From Sphaerospermopsis kisseleviana NIES-73 (GTDB lineage: Bacteria; Cyanobacteriota; Cyanobacteriia; Cyanobacteriales; Nostocaceae), in contig NZ_AP018314.1 in the NCBI RefSeq assembly GCF_002368075.1, positions 2,094,963 through 2,158,962 of the forward strand: a stretch of DNA of 64,000 bases, read 5' to 3'. Position numbers and translations under genes: made by a program. The notes under the pieces were generated by a model. The model made no database searches. It was not told where the DNA came from and saw only the letters and a program-made list of their open reading frames with translations. Shown one piece after another: positions 9,340-17,816 of this stretch. Positions within the stretch are counted from its first letter, which is position 1; each line of letters starts with the position of its first letter.

Positions 9340-10006
9340 CAAAAACCGCGTGTTCAACAGACTGTAAACCTGCTTGTAAAACCTGCAAAACCTCAGACAT
9401 ATTACCTGTTAACAACTCATTTACTGCTAACCATAAACCTGGAAACACACGACTTTTTAAAATACCATTTTCATCAGCAACTAATTCTAAATATTCACCT
9501 TGTTCTAAACAAAACCAAGTTAATTTTTGCTCTAAAACTTGCCAAACAATATACTCTTTCACACCATTACGACGATAAGCTTGTTTTTTACCATGTAAAT
9601 CAATAGCTGCACTACTAGCAGCAATTTCTACTACTAATTCCGGCGCACCTTCAATATAATCATCTTCACTAATTCTAGTTTGTCCACCTGCTTCTGGTGT
9701 AATAATCAAAACTGCATCCGGTTGAGGTTCGTTATCGAAGTCTAAACGCACTGTAGGTTCAACTGCTAATTTTAGACTAGGAGTAAAAACCTTATAATTC
9801 CCCATCCATATCAATATGTGAGCATGAGGTTCTCCATGACTTTGTAAACGTAAAGCAGCAGGCATAATATAAACAATTCCTTCGATTAGTTCAGCTTTTT
9901 TTATATCACTTGTACTATCATAACGGCGCTCAAATTCATAACGATTAAGTTTATCACCGTTAGTTAAAGGAAGAATAAAAGTAGAAGGAAAGGGTAGTTT
10001 AACCAT
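9317..10006 (-). CDS. Uma2-family (DUF820) putative endonuclease
   Basis: The 229-residue protein belongs to Uma2/DUF820, a PD-(D/E)XK-fold family greatly expanded in cyanobacteria and of unknown cellular role. The fold signature is visible as PQPDAVLII and ELVVEIAASSAAIDLHGKKQAY, which supply the D, E and K residues, followed by the YRRNGVKEYIVW core. The 3' end overlaps the methyltransferase gene by 23 bp in convergent orientation. Two other Uma2 sequences occur in this window: an intact gene at 31965 and a fragment at 27053. Confidence 0.85.
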   Translation of the reverse strand: MVKLPFPSTFILPLTNGDKLNRYEFERRYDSTSDIKKAELIEGIVYIMPAALRLQSHGEPHAHILIWMGNYKVFTPSLKLAVEPTVRLDFDNEPQPDAVLIITPEAGGQTRISEDDYIEGAPELVVEIAASSAAIDLHGKKQAYRRNGVKEYIVWQVLEQKLTWFCLEQGEYLELVADENGILKSRVFPGLWLAVNELLTGNMSEVLQVLQAGLQSVEHAVFVSKLGNG

Positions 10007-10340
10007 TATTTTTTTACTGGATAATTACACCATAAATACATGATAACAAAAAAACACTTTACATATCTCTAAAAACTGATAAAAATATTTATCAAAATAT
10101 TTATCAAAATATTAAGACTTCTTTACTTAAACTATGGAAAAATTTTAGCACTTAATCCCCGAAATCCTATCTATGACTACCTTTGAGCAATGCTAAGATT
10201 TGCTAACACCGAGAAGTTAACTTCACTTACTTAAAAAAGCTTATTTGTTGATAGCCAAAAGTTTTGCGACAATCCAAGTTAATCATCAAAATAATAATCA
10301 AAAACTCATAGTTACTTGAGTGATAAAGGGAGAAGACTGA
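10007..10340. other. Divergent promoter region between Uma2 and chlB
   Basis: This AT-rich spacer must hold the promoters of both divergent genes. It contains a near-tandem TTTATCAAAATA motif around 10085-10112. I could not assign a -35/-10 pair or a known regulator box. Confidence 0.4.
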
Positions 10341-11891
10341 ATGAAATTAGCTTACTGGATGTATGCTGGACCTGCTCACATTGGTACTTTACGGGTTGCT
10401 AGTTCCTTTAAAAATGTTCACGCTATTATGCACGCTCCTTTAGGAGATGACTATTTTAACGTCATGCGTTCGATGTTATCCAGAGAACGTGATTTTACAC
10501 CAGTTACAGCTAGTATTGTAGATCGTCATGTTTTAGCGCGTGGTTCTCAAGAAAAAGTAGTAGAAAATATCACCCGCAAGGATGCAGAAGAACACCCAGA
10601 TTTAATTGTTTTAACTCCTACTTGCACATCGAGTATTTTACAAGAAGATTTACAAAACTTTGTAGATCGGGCGCAAATGGATGCAAAAGGTGATGTGTTG
10701 TTAGCAGATGTCAATCATTATCGTGTGAATGAACTGCAAGCAGCAGATAGAACTTTACATCAAATTGTCAAATATTACATTGAAAAAGCGCGGAAAAAAG
10801 ACGAATTACCAACTTCAAAAACTGAAAATCCTTCAGTAAATATTATTGGTATTTCCACCTTGGGTTTTCATAATAATCATGATTGCACAGAACTGAAAAA
10901 ATTAATGGCTGATTTAGGAATTGAAGTTAATGCTGTGATTCCTGAAGGTGCTTCTGTTCATGAGTTAAAGAATTTACCAAAAGCGTGGTTTAATTTAGTT
11001 CCTTATCGGGAATTGGGGTTATTAACTGCTAATTATTTACAAGCAGAATTTGGTACACCTTTTGTAGATATTACCCCGATGGGAGTGGTGGAAACTGCTA
11101 GATGTATCCGCAAAATTCAACAAGTAATTAATCAACATATTTCGACTTCGCTCAATACAAAAGGTGCAAATGTTGACTATGAGGAATTTATCAACGAACA
11201 AACTTTATATGTTTCCCAAGCTGCTTGGTTTTCCCGTTCTATTGACTGTCAGAATTTAACAGGTAAAAAAGCGGTGGTTTTTGGTGATAGTACCCATGCT
11301 GCGGCTATTACTAAAATCTTATCCAGAGAAATGGGAATTCATGTAGTTTGGGCGGGTACTTATTGTAAATATGATGCTGACTGGTTTAGAGAACAGGTAA
11401 GCGAATATTGCGATGAGGTTTTAATTACCGAAGATCATGGAGAAATTGGTGATGCGATCGCTCGTGTTGAACCATCTGCCATTTTCGGAACACAAATGGA
11501 ACGCCATGTAGGTAAACGTTTAGATATTCCCTGCGGAGTCATTGCAGCACCTATTCATGTGCAAAATTTCCCCATAGGTTACAAACCATTTATGGGTTAT
11601 GAAGGTACAAATCAAATCACCGATTTAATCTACAATTCCTTCACTTTGGGAATGGAAGATCATCTGTTAGAAATCTTTGGTGGACACGATACAAAAGAGG
11701 TAATTACTAAAGGAATTTCTGCGGAATCTGATTTGCATTGGACAAAAGATGGGTTAGCAGAATTGAATAAAATTCCTGGTTTTGTGCGGGGGAAAGTAAA
11801 GCGAAATACGGAAAAGTTTGCCCGTGAACGGGGAGTTAAGGATATTTCTGCTGAAGTTTTATATGCAGCTAAGGAGGCTGTAGGGGCTTAG
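10341..11891 (+). CDS. chlB: Light-independent protochlorophyllide reductase subunit B
   Basis: The 516-residue protein is ChlB of the dark-operative protochlorophyllide oxidoreductase. With ChlN it forms the catalytic component that receives electrons from ChlL and reduces ring D of protochlorophyllide, so chlorophyll can be made in the dark. It begins [20 protein letters not shown], and Asp36 in the GDDYF segment corresponds to the unusual Asp ligand of the NB [4Fe-4S] cluster. The C-terminal region contains the [20 protein letters not shown] helper domain. RBS GGGAG lies 8 nt before the ATG. chlL and chlN are not in the window, so the genes are dispersed. Confidence 0.97.
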   Translation: MKLAYWMYAGPAHIGTLRVASSFKNVHAIMHAPLGDDYFNVMRSMLSRERDFTPVTASIVDRHVLARGSQEKVVENITRKDAEEHPDLIVLTPTCTSSILQEDLQNFVDRAQMDAKGDVLLADVNHYRVNELQAADRTLHQIVKYYIEKARKKDELPTSKTENPSVNIIGISTLGFHNNHDCTELKKLMADLGIEVNAVIPEGASVHELKNLPKAWFNLVPYRELGLLTANYLQAEFGTPFVDITPMGVVETARCIRKIQQVINQHISTSLNTKGANVDYEEFINEQTLYVSQAAWFSRSIDCQNLTGKKAVVFGDSTHAAAITKILSREMGIHVVWAGTYCKYDADWFREQVSEYCDEVLITEDHGEIGDAIARVEPSAIFGTQMERHVGKRLDIPCGVIAAPIHVQNFPIGYKPFMGYEGTNQITDLIYNSFTLGMEDHLLEIFGGHDTKEVITKGISAESDLHWTKDGLAELNKIPGFVRGKVKRNTEKFARERGVKDISAEVLYAAKEAVGA

Positions 11892-12036
11892 GTTTTGGGA
11901 GTTAATTAATAATATTAAGGGGTAAGGATTTATTGATGATCTTTATCCCTTGATTTTGTCAGTCACAAGGATTGACAAATACTGATGTTTAAAAGTATAA
12001 TAAGGTTATTATAAAAAACTATCTTAACTAACTATA

Positions 12037-12387
12037 ATGAACCAACAATTTAATACACCACAAGACAGATTGGTAATTCAAGATGCTAAAATTACCAAAT
12101 ACTTACTTGTGTATCAACCGAAAAGTGACAAGTCAGGATATCTAGCTTTGGCTGGATATAACCTGGAGAACTGGGAACTGCTAAAGAACGATATAATAAA
12201 AGCTGTAATAGGTTCTGAAATCGCAGAAGTGACTCCCACTGATTATGGAACTCAGTTTGCTATAAAAAGTCAATGGCTAGGTCCAAATGGCCACTTGCTT
12301 AGGGTGATCACTATCTGGCAACAAGATGAAGGAACAGAATTTTTAAGATTTATAACTTTAAAACCTGATAGATCACGGGAGAATTAA
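12037..12387 (+). CDS. DUF6883-like protein
   Basis: The 116-residue protein has the pattern I associate with DUF6883: a KITKYLLVYQPKSDKSGYL start, a long helix (NWELLKNDIIKAV), then a TDYGTQFAIKSQWLGPNGHLLRVITIW sheet. Homologues often appear next to, or fused to, toxin-type domains, and the family is suspected to belong to toxin/immunity-like modules; the activity is unknown. It overlaps nothing and ends 3 bp before the DUF4926 gene, so the two are translationally linked. Confidence 0.65.
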   Translation: MNQQFNTPQDRLVIQDAKITKYLLVYQPKSDKSGYLALAGYNLENWELLKNDIIKAVIGSEIAEVTPTDYGTQFAIKSQWLGPNGHLLRVITIWQQDEGTEFLRFITLKPDRSREN

Positions 12388-12390
12388 ACC

Positions 12391-12642
12391 ATGAAAACAG
12401 CCACCCTATTTCAGTGGGTAGAACTAAAACAAGATGTTCCTAACAGCCTAGTCAAAGCTGGTAATAGGGGGGTTGTTTTGGATCATCTCAATCCTACGAA
12501 AACTCAACCAGAACCAGGATATATTTTAGAAGTATTTGAAAGTGGTGAAACTCTAGATGTAGTTTCTGTTCCTATTTCCTGGGTTACAATTCTTCCTGAA
12601 AGTTGGGGAAATGTTGAATATGATGCAAAACAAACAGCTTAA
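12391..12642 (+). CDS. DUF4926-like small protein
   Basis: The 83-residue protein has the compact SH3-like beta pattern of DUF4926: FQWVELKQDVPNSLVKAGNRG, then VVLDHL and PGYILEVFESGETLDVVSV. It starts 3 bp after the DUF6883 stop codon; DUF6883-DUF4926 pairing is a recurrent bacterial arrangement as far as I recall. Role unknown; a stabiliser or antidote-like partner of the upstream protein is an inference from the gene order only. Confidence 0.65.
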   Translation: MKTATLFQWVELKQDVPNSLVKAGNRGVVLDHLNPTKTQPEPGYILEVFESGETLDVVSVPISWVTILPESWGNVEYDAKQTA

Positions 12643-12800
12643 AGTAGAAAATATCAAACTCATCACTGATTTTATAGATGTTACCCTGATGGTAGGTAGA
12701 TGCTGATAAACAGGGTAATAACCCAAGTTGCTAGTTACGGGGAAGAGCGATCGCTAAAGCTGTACTTTGTGAAGGCAGTGGGTGAATAAAGTAATAAAAT

Positions 12801-12827
12801 CCCCTCCAGTCAGAAAAAAAGGAGGGG
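12801..12827. terminator. CCCCTCC/GGAGGGG hairpin
   Basis: Perfect 7-bp arms enclose a 13-nt loop rich in A, in the spacer between the convergent DUF4926 gene and the arsC-like gene. No T-run follows on the plus strand, so its role as terminator is uncertain. Confidence 0.4.
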
Positions 12828-12910
12828 TGTATGTTAAATGAAATAATTGCCATCTATGCTATCACGGATGACTTATTGAAAGCGAAACCAAACAACTAAA
12901 TTCCTCAAAG

Positions 12911-12940
12911 TCCCCCTTTTTAAGGGGGATTTAGGGGGAT
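12911..12940. repeat. Dispersed CCCCCTTTTTAAGGGGG repeat
   Basis: A self-complementary core is followed by a direct repeat of AGGGGGAT. The related sequence AAGGAGGATTTAGGGGGAT appears near 49751. It looks like a common cyanobacterial spacer element. Confidence 0.6.
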
Positions 12941-12983
12941 CTGCGGGTGTCAAATCCCACACGAAAAAGTTTTCAAACAACCT

Positions 12984-13460
12984 CTAACCGTGATTTTTAC
13001 AACTACCTTCCCTATGATGGTGGTGTTCGTGATTATTTCCATGAGCGCAACCTTGTAAGTCTTGCTGCATTAAATTTTCACTCATTGCTTTAAAAGACTC
13101 ATCCACGGGTTTTAAACCTATCCATGCGTCAATTTTTTCGACATCAAAACCTACTTCTCTTTGCTCCCCTACTTCTAATAAAGGACGACGGATCAATAGG
13201 GGATCTCTCAACATCATCATTAAAGCGGTTTCTGCGTCAATTTTTTCCGGGTTTACCTCTCCTGATTTGATGCTAGGTGCAGCTTTGTTGAACCATTCAA
13301 TTACGGGGCGATCGCCAAAAAATGATTTTAATCTTTCTTTTGTCCAAGGTTCTGTTAATAAGCTATATGCTATCACTTGATGACCTGCTGCTGTGAGTAA
13401 TACTTTCTGTCTGGTGTTGTTTTTACAACCTGGTTTTTCATAGAAAATTACTCTGGCCAT
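12984..13460 (-). CDS. Nitrogenase-associated ArsC/Spx-family protein
   Basis: With the ATG at 13460 the protein has 158 residues; GGAG of the Shine-Dalgarno lies just upstream, so I reject the upstream TTG. It starts MARVIFYEKPGCKNNTRQK, a thioredoxin-like fold with a single active Cys (GCKNN) instead of CXXC. It continues through LLIRRPLLEVGEQREVGFD, which matches the nitrogenase-associated subgroup of arsenate-reductase-like proteins found near nif genes. The C-terminal tail is rich in His and Cys (HGNNHEHHHHREG), suggesting metal binding. No nif genes are adjacent. Exact biochemical role is unknown. Confidence 0.85.
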   Translation of the reverse strand: MARVIFYEKPGCKNNTRQKVLLTAAGHQVIAYSLLTEPWTKERLKSFFGDRPVIEWFNKAAPSIKSGEVNPEKIDAETALMMMLRDPLLIRRPLLEVGEQREVGFDVEKIDAWIGLKPVDESFKAMSENLMQQDLQGCAHGNNHEHHHHREGSCKNHG

Positions 13461-13623
13461 TGTTGTTTCTCCTATAGGTTTCAAGTTTGATTTTTGGATG
13501 GGAAATCATTAAACGCAGATGAACACAGATAAACGCAGATGAAAAAATAAATCATTCATTTAGGATTCTATATTTATCAAAATAATGTGTTATTTCTCTT
13601 TTTGCCACTACCATTTAAAAAAA

Positions 13624-14235
13624 TTAGAATTTTTTAGCAATGTGATTAGTTACATAAAATTCAAATCTTTCTTTAGGATCGGTTTCACCATAAATATTAA
13701 ATGTAACCGTAGGTTCATTACCCACAGCTTGAACTTGATGTATTGTCTCAGGTGTAAAACTAATTAAATCACCAGGTTGTAAATTTAGTTCTCCCACTTT
13801 TTCAATTTTATCAGGAAATTCATCTGTGGGATTACGTCGCCAAAATGTGTTTTTCTCCTGACCTTTTAATATTGCGACTATTCCCCAAGTTCCATGATTA
13901 TGAATATTAGAAGTTGTTCCTGGTGCAAATGTGACTGTTTGCACTGTTAAGGGAAAACCCAATTCATCGTATAATAATAAAACTGATGTTCCGGTTTTCG
14001 GATCTGGTTCTAAAACTTGACTTTGTACCCAATAGGAATTAATAATTAATCGCCTCACTAACATTCTCAGTTGAGGAAGAAAAGTTGATTCATCCTCAAC
14101 TTGATTGAGAACATCTTCTACTTCCGTAAGAAAGCGATAAAGGCGATAATTATCACGTAATAAATCCCAGTCTCTCGCGGATTTACAAATTTGATGTTTT
14201 CCATCTCCAGAGATAAACCAATCCTGACCTTGCAT
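13624..14235 (-). CDS. Cysteine-dioxygenase-like cupin protein
   Basis: The 203-residue protein has a single cupin domain. Residues HNHGTWG (His112, His114) and a later ETIHQV (His166) form the expected three-His metal site of cysteine dioxygenase-type enzymes, and GQEKNTFWRR follows the first motif. It probably oxidises a small thiol using Fe(II) and O2. Bacterial relatives act on cysteine or 3-mercaptopropionate; the substrate is not decidable here. It is cotranscribable with the small gene and the TPR-like gene upstream and lies next to the nitrogenase-associated gene on the same strand. Confidence 0.8.
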   Translation of the reverse strand: MQGQDWFISGDGKHQICKSARDWDLLRDNYRLYRFLTEVEDVLNQVEDESTFLPQLRMLVRRLIINSYWVQSQVLEPDPKTGTSVLLLYDELGFPLTVQTVTFAPGTTSNIHNHGTWGIVAILKGQEKNTFWRRNPTDEFPDKIEKVGELNLQPGDLISFTPETIHQVQAVGNEPTVTFNIYGETDPKERFEFYVTNHIAKKF

Positions 14236-14253
14236 AATTTATATCGTATCAAT

Positions 14254-14427
14254 CTAGAGTGTAAACTGTGAATATTTAGGTAAAAAAACCATAGGAGGAT
14301 TAGCTTGAGGATTTCTAATTTCAGGAATTGGAGGCTTTTCCGGTTGTCCTGGTAAAATAATGGTATTAGGTGTAGATAATGACAAAAATTGATAAGATAT
14401 TGGGTTGAGAGAAAACCAATTGTTCAT
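14254..14427 (-). CDS. Small Pro-rich hypothetical protein (57 aa)
   Basis: A short frame starts at an ATG (14427) and encodes MNNWFSLNPISYQFLSL, then a proline-rich stretch containing ILPGQPEKPPIPEIRNP, ending PKYSQFTL. It fills the gap between the cupin gene (18 bp downstream) and the TPR-like gene upstream, on the same strand. The composition (PxPxP-like core, few rare codons) looks coding rather than random, but there is no strong ribosome-binding site. Function unknown. Confidence 0.5.
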   Translation of the reverse strand: MNNWFSLNPISYQFLSLSTPNTIILPGQPEKPPIPEIRNPQANPPMVFLPKYSQFTL

Positions 14428-14465
14428 GATTAGTAATTTTGTGATCTGTAATTACGAATTAAGAA

Positions 14466-14948
14466 TTATTCGTCTTCTTCTGGGGGACGGGTTAAAATAT
14501 CGAAAAGAATACTAGCACCAAAATCATTTTTATTATCAATACCTTGAATTTTGGTACTGATTTCTTTAGCTTGTTCTAACTTTCCTAGTTTAGCTACAAC
14601 TAAACCAGAAGCAGCATAAGCATTTAAGAATAATCTGATATTGGGTTCTTCTTTTCTTTGCTGTAGGATTGGTTGCAGTTCTTCCCAATTATGAGGTAAA
14701 TTCTCTATTTCTTTGATTTTAGCAATTATTTTTTCGGCTGTTGTCAGTGCTAAACTATAATTATTTTTGTAATAAAAATATCTGTAAGCTGCAACTAAAA
14801 CATCTGTATTTTCTCCGGTTTTAGCTAAAGCTTGCTGCATATATTTGGCTGATTCTTCTGTATTTTCCCATGTTTTGGCGGCTAATATTAATAGTTCTTT
14901 GACTTCATCAGATACATCAAACCAGGAGAATTTGTTTTTGGTTTGCAT
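14466..14948 (-). CDS. Helical repeat (TPR-like) hypothetical protein
   Basis: The 160-residue acidic protein is predicted all-helical. Paired helices, such as NTDVLVAAYRYFYYKNNYSLALTTAEKIIAKI and RLFLNAYAASGLVVAKLGKLEQAKEIS, resemble degenerate tetratricopeptide repeats. There is no signal or membrane segment. It is the first gene of a leftward group leading into the 57-aa protein, the cupin and probably the nitrogenase-associated protein, so a linked role is possible. I do not recognise a specific family. Confidence 0.65.
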   Translation of the reverse strand: MQTKNKFSWFDVSDEVKELLILAAKTWENTEESAKYMQQALAKTGENTDVLVAAYRYFYYKNNYSLALTTAEKIIAKIKEIENLPHNWEELQPILQQRKEEPNIRLFLNAYAASGLVVAKLGKLEQAKEISTKIQGIDNKNDFGASILFDILTRPPEEDE

Positions 14949-14977
14949 AAGAACTCAAAAATATAAATTGATTGTCA

Positions 14978-15070
14978 GAATCAGGATTTTCAGGATGTGA
15001 GGATTTTCAGGATTAAATTTACCAATTACCAATTACCAATTACCAATTACCAATTACCAATTACCAATTC
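14978..15070. repeat. CAGGATTTTCAGGAT motif and heptamer STRR TTACCAA
   Basis: Upstream of the TPR-like gene, two to three copies of a CAGGATTTT-like motif are followed by about seven tandem TTACCAA units (15021-15067). A relative of the first motif recurs at 45300-45395. Confidence 0.8.
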
Positions 15071-15234
15071 CCACTCTAATTTATTTTATAGCATGGACTA
15101 GAAGTAATTATGTAAAATTTTATATTATCTAAATATCACAAGTGTTGAATCCTGGAATAAAACTTTACAATCTTGGCGTTTTACCCAGGTAAAACCTATT
15201 GTCTATTGAGAATAGAGTCATTAATTGCTCAAAT

Positions 15235-15253
15235 TTGGTATCACTGATACCAA
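15235..15253. promoter_or_regulatory. Perfect 9-bp palindrome TTGGTATCA-C-TGATACCAA
   Basis: A 19-bp perfect dyad with a 1-bp centre sits about 250 bp upstream of the 72-aa protein gene at 15501. The size and symmetry resemble a dimeric repressor operator. The cognate protein is unknown, and the distance to the next gene makes this speculative. The rest of the 15071-15500 spacer shows nothing recognisable. Confidence 0.35.
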
Positions 15254-15500
15254 TGCACAAATTGGACAATATCCTCAAAATCTTAACATTCAACACTTCT
15301 GCTATAAAGTTTATCTAAGTTAGGTAAACTATTGTAAAGTTAATTTTTGATAATTAATATTTTTTAAACTTTATCAAGATATAAATCAGTTTGTTAAGCC
15401 TTTAATAATAGTTATCTCAACTTGTACATTTATTCAGTCAGCTAATATCGAAATTGTGTAATCTGGAAAAAACTAAGCTAAATAATTAAATAGAGGTCTA

Positions 15501-15719
15501 ATGACTCCTACAATTATGCGTCAGCTTTGGTCTATAGTTGAAGCTGCTCAAACTGTAACTCTTTTGCAGCTGGACGATGCCAGCTTGGTACAGTGGTTAG
15601 TCAAACAGACCACAAAACAAGCCCTATTAGATCCCCATGAAATAGATTTTCTTTGTGACTACATCCGCGCTCGGCTCAGTCTTATCCGTGATCTTGCTTA
15701 TGAACGTCAACAGTCATAG
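15501..15719 (+). CDS. Conserved small hypothetical protein (72 aa)
   Basis: The protein MTPTIMRQLWSIVEAAQTVT... is compact and helical, with LLQLDDASLVQWLVKQT and HEIDFLCDYIRARLSLIRDL. I believe close relatives are widespread in heterocystous cyanobacteria, but no function is known to me. It is monocistronic with a long leader (about 430 bp of non-coding sequence upstream) and is followed at once by a heptamer repeat. Confidence 0.7.
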   Translation: MTPTIMRQLWSIVEAAQTVTLLQLDDASLVQWLVKQTTKQALLDPHEIDFLCDYIRARLSLIRDLAYERQQS

Positions 15720-15721
15720 GG

Positions 15722-15828
15722 TATTGGTGATTGGTGATTGGGAAAAATAACCAATGACTAATAACTAATGACTAATAACTAATGACTAATGACTAATAAC
15801 TAATGACTAATAACTAATAACTACTGAC
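15722..15828. repeat. Heptamer STRR (GTGATTG then TAATRAC units)
   Basis: Two GTGATTG units are followed by about eleven tandem TAATGAC/TAATAAC units. The array separates the 72-aa gene from the convergent ribD gene and touches both 3' ends. Confidence 0.85.
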
Positions 15829-16930
15829 TTTTTTGTGGTAAATAACCTTCAACTAAACAGTCAGAACCGACGACACGCCAATTAACTCTTTCTAGGGGTA
15901 TAGCTTCTGTCATAGAAGTAAAACCTAAATCACCTACGGGTGTAGGAGCATGACGACCACCAATGATTTTAGGAGCGATAAAAGCCAGAATTTTTTGGAC
16001 TGCATTTTGAGCGATCGCACTTGCGGCTAAAGTTCCTCCGCATTCCCATAATACGCTGCAAAAACCACGCCCATATAGATAAGCCATAACATGATCTGGT
16101 GTGAGCAAGGGAAATTCCACCACTTCCACACCCCTGTTAAGCAACATCTGTTGAAAATCTGGGGAACTGCCCACTGCTGTTAACACCAAAGTATGAGCGT
16201 CCGCCACTTCCCACAGACGGGCATTTTCTGGCAAATTCAAACTGCGACTCATCACCACCCGCAAAGGATTATGTCCTTCTTGCTGATGAGTTGTTAAATA
16301 AGGATTATCCTGTCTAACGGTATTACCACCGACAATGACAGCATCACAAGCTGCCCTGAGTTGATGTACTTCGCTGCGGGCATCGGGATTTGTGATCCAA
16401 GCACTATGACCAGAATTAGTAGCAATTTTGCCATCCAGGGTCATAGCATATTTCAAAATGCCCAAAGGACGTTTGTAGAGAATGCGATGGATAAAACCTT
16501 CATTTAGTTTTTGACAAGCTTCTTCTTCCACCCCTACGACTACTTCTATTCCCGCATCACGTAAACGAGCAATACCACCTCCTGCTACCAAAGGGTTAGG
16601 ATCGACCATACCCACAACTACCTTAGATACACCTGCTTTGATTAAGCCTTCGGAACAGGGAGGAGTGCGTCCGTAATGGTTACAGGGTTCGAGGCTGACA
16701 TAAATTGTAGCGCCACGAGCTTTTTCTCCTGCGGCTCGGAGGGCAAAAACTTCGGCATGAGGTTCACCTGCACGGGGATGAAAACCTTCCCCGACAATTT
16801 CCCCATCTTTGACAACCACCGCCCCCACCAATGGATTTGGTGAAGTGCGTCCCAAAGCACGCCGGGCTAATTGCAAACACCGTTGCATCATCAGGGAATC
16901 AAATTCACTACTTACCATATTTGAGGACAT
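15821..16930 (-). CDS. ribD: Riboflavin biosynthesis deaminase/reductase
   Basis: The 369-residue bifunctional RibD carries out steps two and three of riboflavin synthesis: deamination of the diaminopyrimidine ribosyl phosphate, then NADPH-dependent reduction of its ribose. The N-terminal cytidine-deaminase-like domain shows HAE (58-60) and PCNHYGRTPPC (82-92), which bind catalytic zinc. The C-terminal reductase (~150-365) starts RPLGILKYAMTLDGKIAT and includes VIVGGNTVRQDNP and GGTLAASAI. Length is standard. Other rib genes are not adjacent. An alternative start at Met5 is possible. Confidence 0.96.
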   Translation of the reverse strand: MSSNMVSSEFDSLMMQRCLQLARRALGRTSPNPLVGAVVVKDGEIVGEGFHPRAGEPHAEVFALRAAGEKARGATIYVSLEPCNHYGRTPPCSEGLIKAGVSKVVVGMVDPNPLVAGGGIARLRDAGIEVVVGVEEEACQKLNEGFIHRILYKRPLGILKYAMTLDGKIATNSGHSAWITNPDARSEVHQLRAACDAVIVGGNTVRQDNPYLTTHQQEGHNPLRVVMSRSLNLPENARLWEVADAHTLVLTAVGSSPDFQQMLLNRGVEVVEFPLLTPDHVMAYLYGRGFCSVLWECGGTLAASAIAQNAVQKILAFIAPKIIGGRHAPTPVGDLGFTSMTEAIPLERVNWRVVGSDCLVEGYLPQKSQ

Positions 16931-16932
16931 TG

Positions 16933-17075
16933 TGACTGGGGAAGAGGTGATTGGGGATTGGTGATTGGGGATTGGGTAATGGGAAAAATCTTAGATTTTA
17001 GATTTTAGATTTTAGATTGGAGTTAACAAAAACAATCCAAAATCCAAAATCCAAAATCCAAAATCCAAAATAAAA
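16933..17075. repeat. Heptamer STRRs (GTGATTG, ATTTTAG, AAAATCC)
   Basis: Between mreD and ribD are three short arrays: GTGATTG-type units, then ATTTTAG units, then their near complement AAAATCC. The last two could fold into a hairpin, since GATTTTAG and CAAAATCC arms are partly complementary. The same pair recurs at 53337-53419. Confidence 0.8.
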
Positions 17076-17100
17076 AAACTCCTGCCTCCTGTTCCCTGTT

Positions 17101-17739
17101 TTATGAATTATGAATTAATTTCATTTTTTGCCACCAACGATTGAGAGGGTAATAAAGCACAGGACCCCATAGACTACTAAGAATAGCAGAAGCTAAGGCC
17201 ACACGTTGGTAATATATCCAGATGTCTTCCGCTTTGCGGAAACATTCTGCACCACAGCTACCACCCATCAAAGAAAATTGCAATGCCAAAATAGTATTTG
17301 ACACCACCGCCATGCCAAAGACAATTAAAGCAATAGAAATAAAGTCTTCTTGAATAAAACGTTGCTTTTGAATTATGCTGGTCAGCATTCCTACAATTCC
17401 TAAACTGATGGCATGGGACGGGTGAGGCGCTGTCAAGGCATCTTGCAGTAGACCTAAAATGATACCTGCCAATGCACCTGCAAATATAGAGCGTTTCACA
17501 CTCCACGCTACTACCCAAATCAGTAACCAGTTAGGTCCAATACCCAATAATTCCATGCCTGGGAATCGAGTTGGCAACATCAATAAACATAACAGCACTG
17601 AGCCAGATGTCACTGTCCAATCCATGACTTGACGTAGCCAGGGATGCCAATCTGTTAGTTGGGGAATTAAGGATTTGGATTTGCGGACTGGCTTTCTTGC
17701 TTTCTTGCTTGTGCTGCCAGGAAATCCAGGAATTTTCAT
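17101..17739 (-). CDS. mreD: Rod shape-determining protein MreD
   Basis: With the ATG at 17739 the protein has 212 residues. The frame stays open upstream, but those codons consist partly of heptamer-repeat sequence. After a basic N-terminus it has five hydrophobic segments, including VTSGSVLLCLLMLPTRFP, GPNWLLIWVVAWSVKRS and FAGALAGIILGLLQDA. That is the MreD pattern of a small membrane protein coupling the MreB cytoskeleton to elongation-phase peptidoglycan synthesis. It is the third gene of mreB-mreC-mreD, 77 bp after mreC. Confidence 0.9.
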   Translation of the reverse strand: MKIPGFPGSTSKKARKPVRKSKSLIPQLTDWHPWLRQVMDWTVTSGSVLLCLLMLPTRFPGMELLGIGPNWLLIWVVAWSVKRSIFAGALAGIILGLLQDALTAPHPSHAISLGIVGMLTSIIQKQRFIQEDFISIALIVFGMAVVSNTILALQFSLMGGSCGAECFRKAEDIWIYYQRVALASAILSSLWGPVLYYPLNRWWQKMKLIHNS

Positions 17740-17816
17740 GGTTTTGCTCAATTTTTCAGGTAATTGGTGATCGGTGATTGGTGATACAATTTTCTTTCCC
17801 AGTCCCCAGTCACCTC

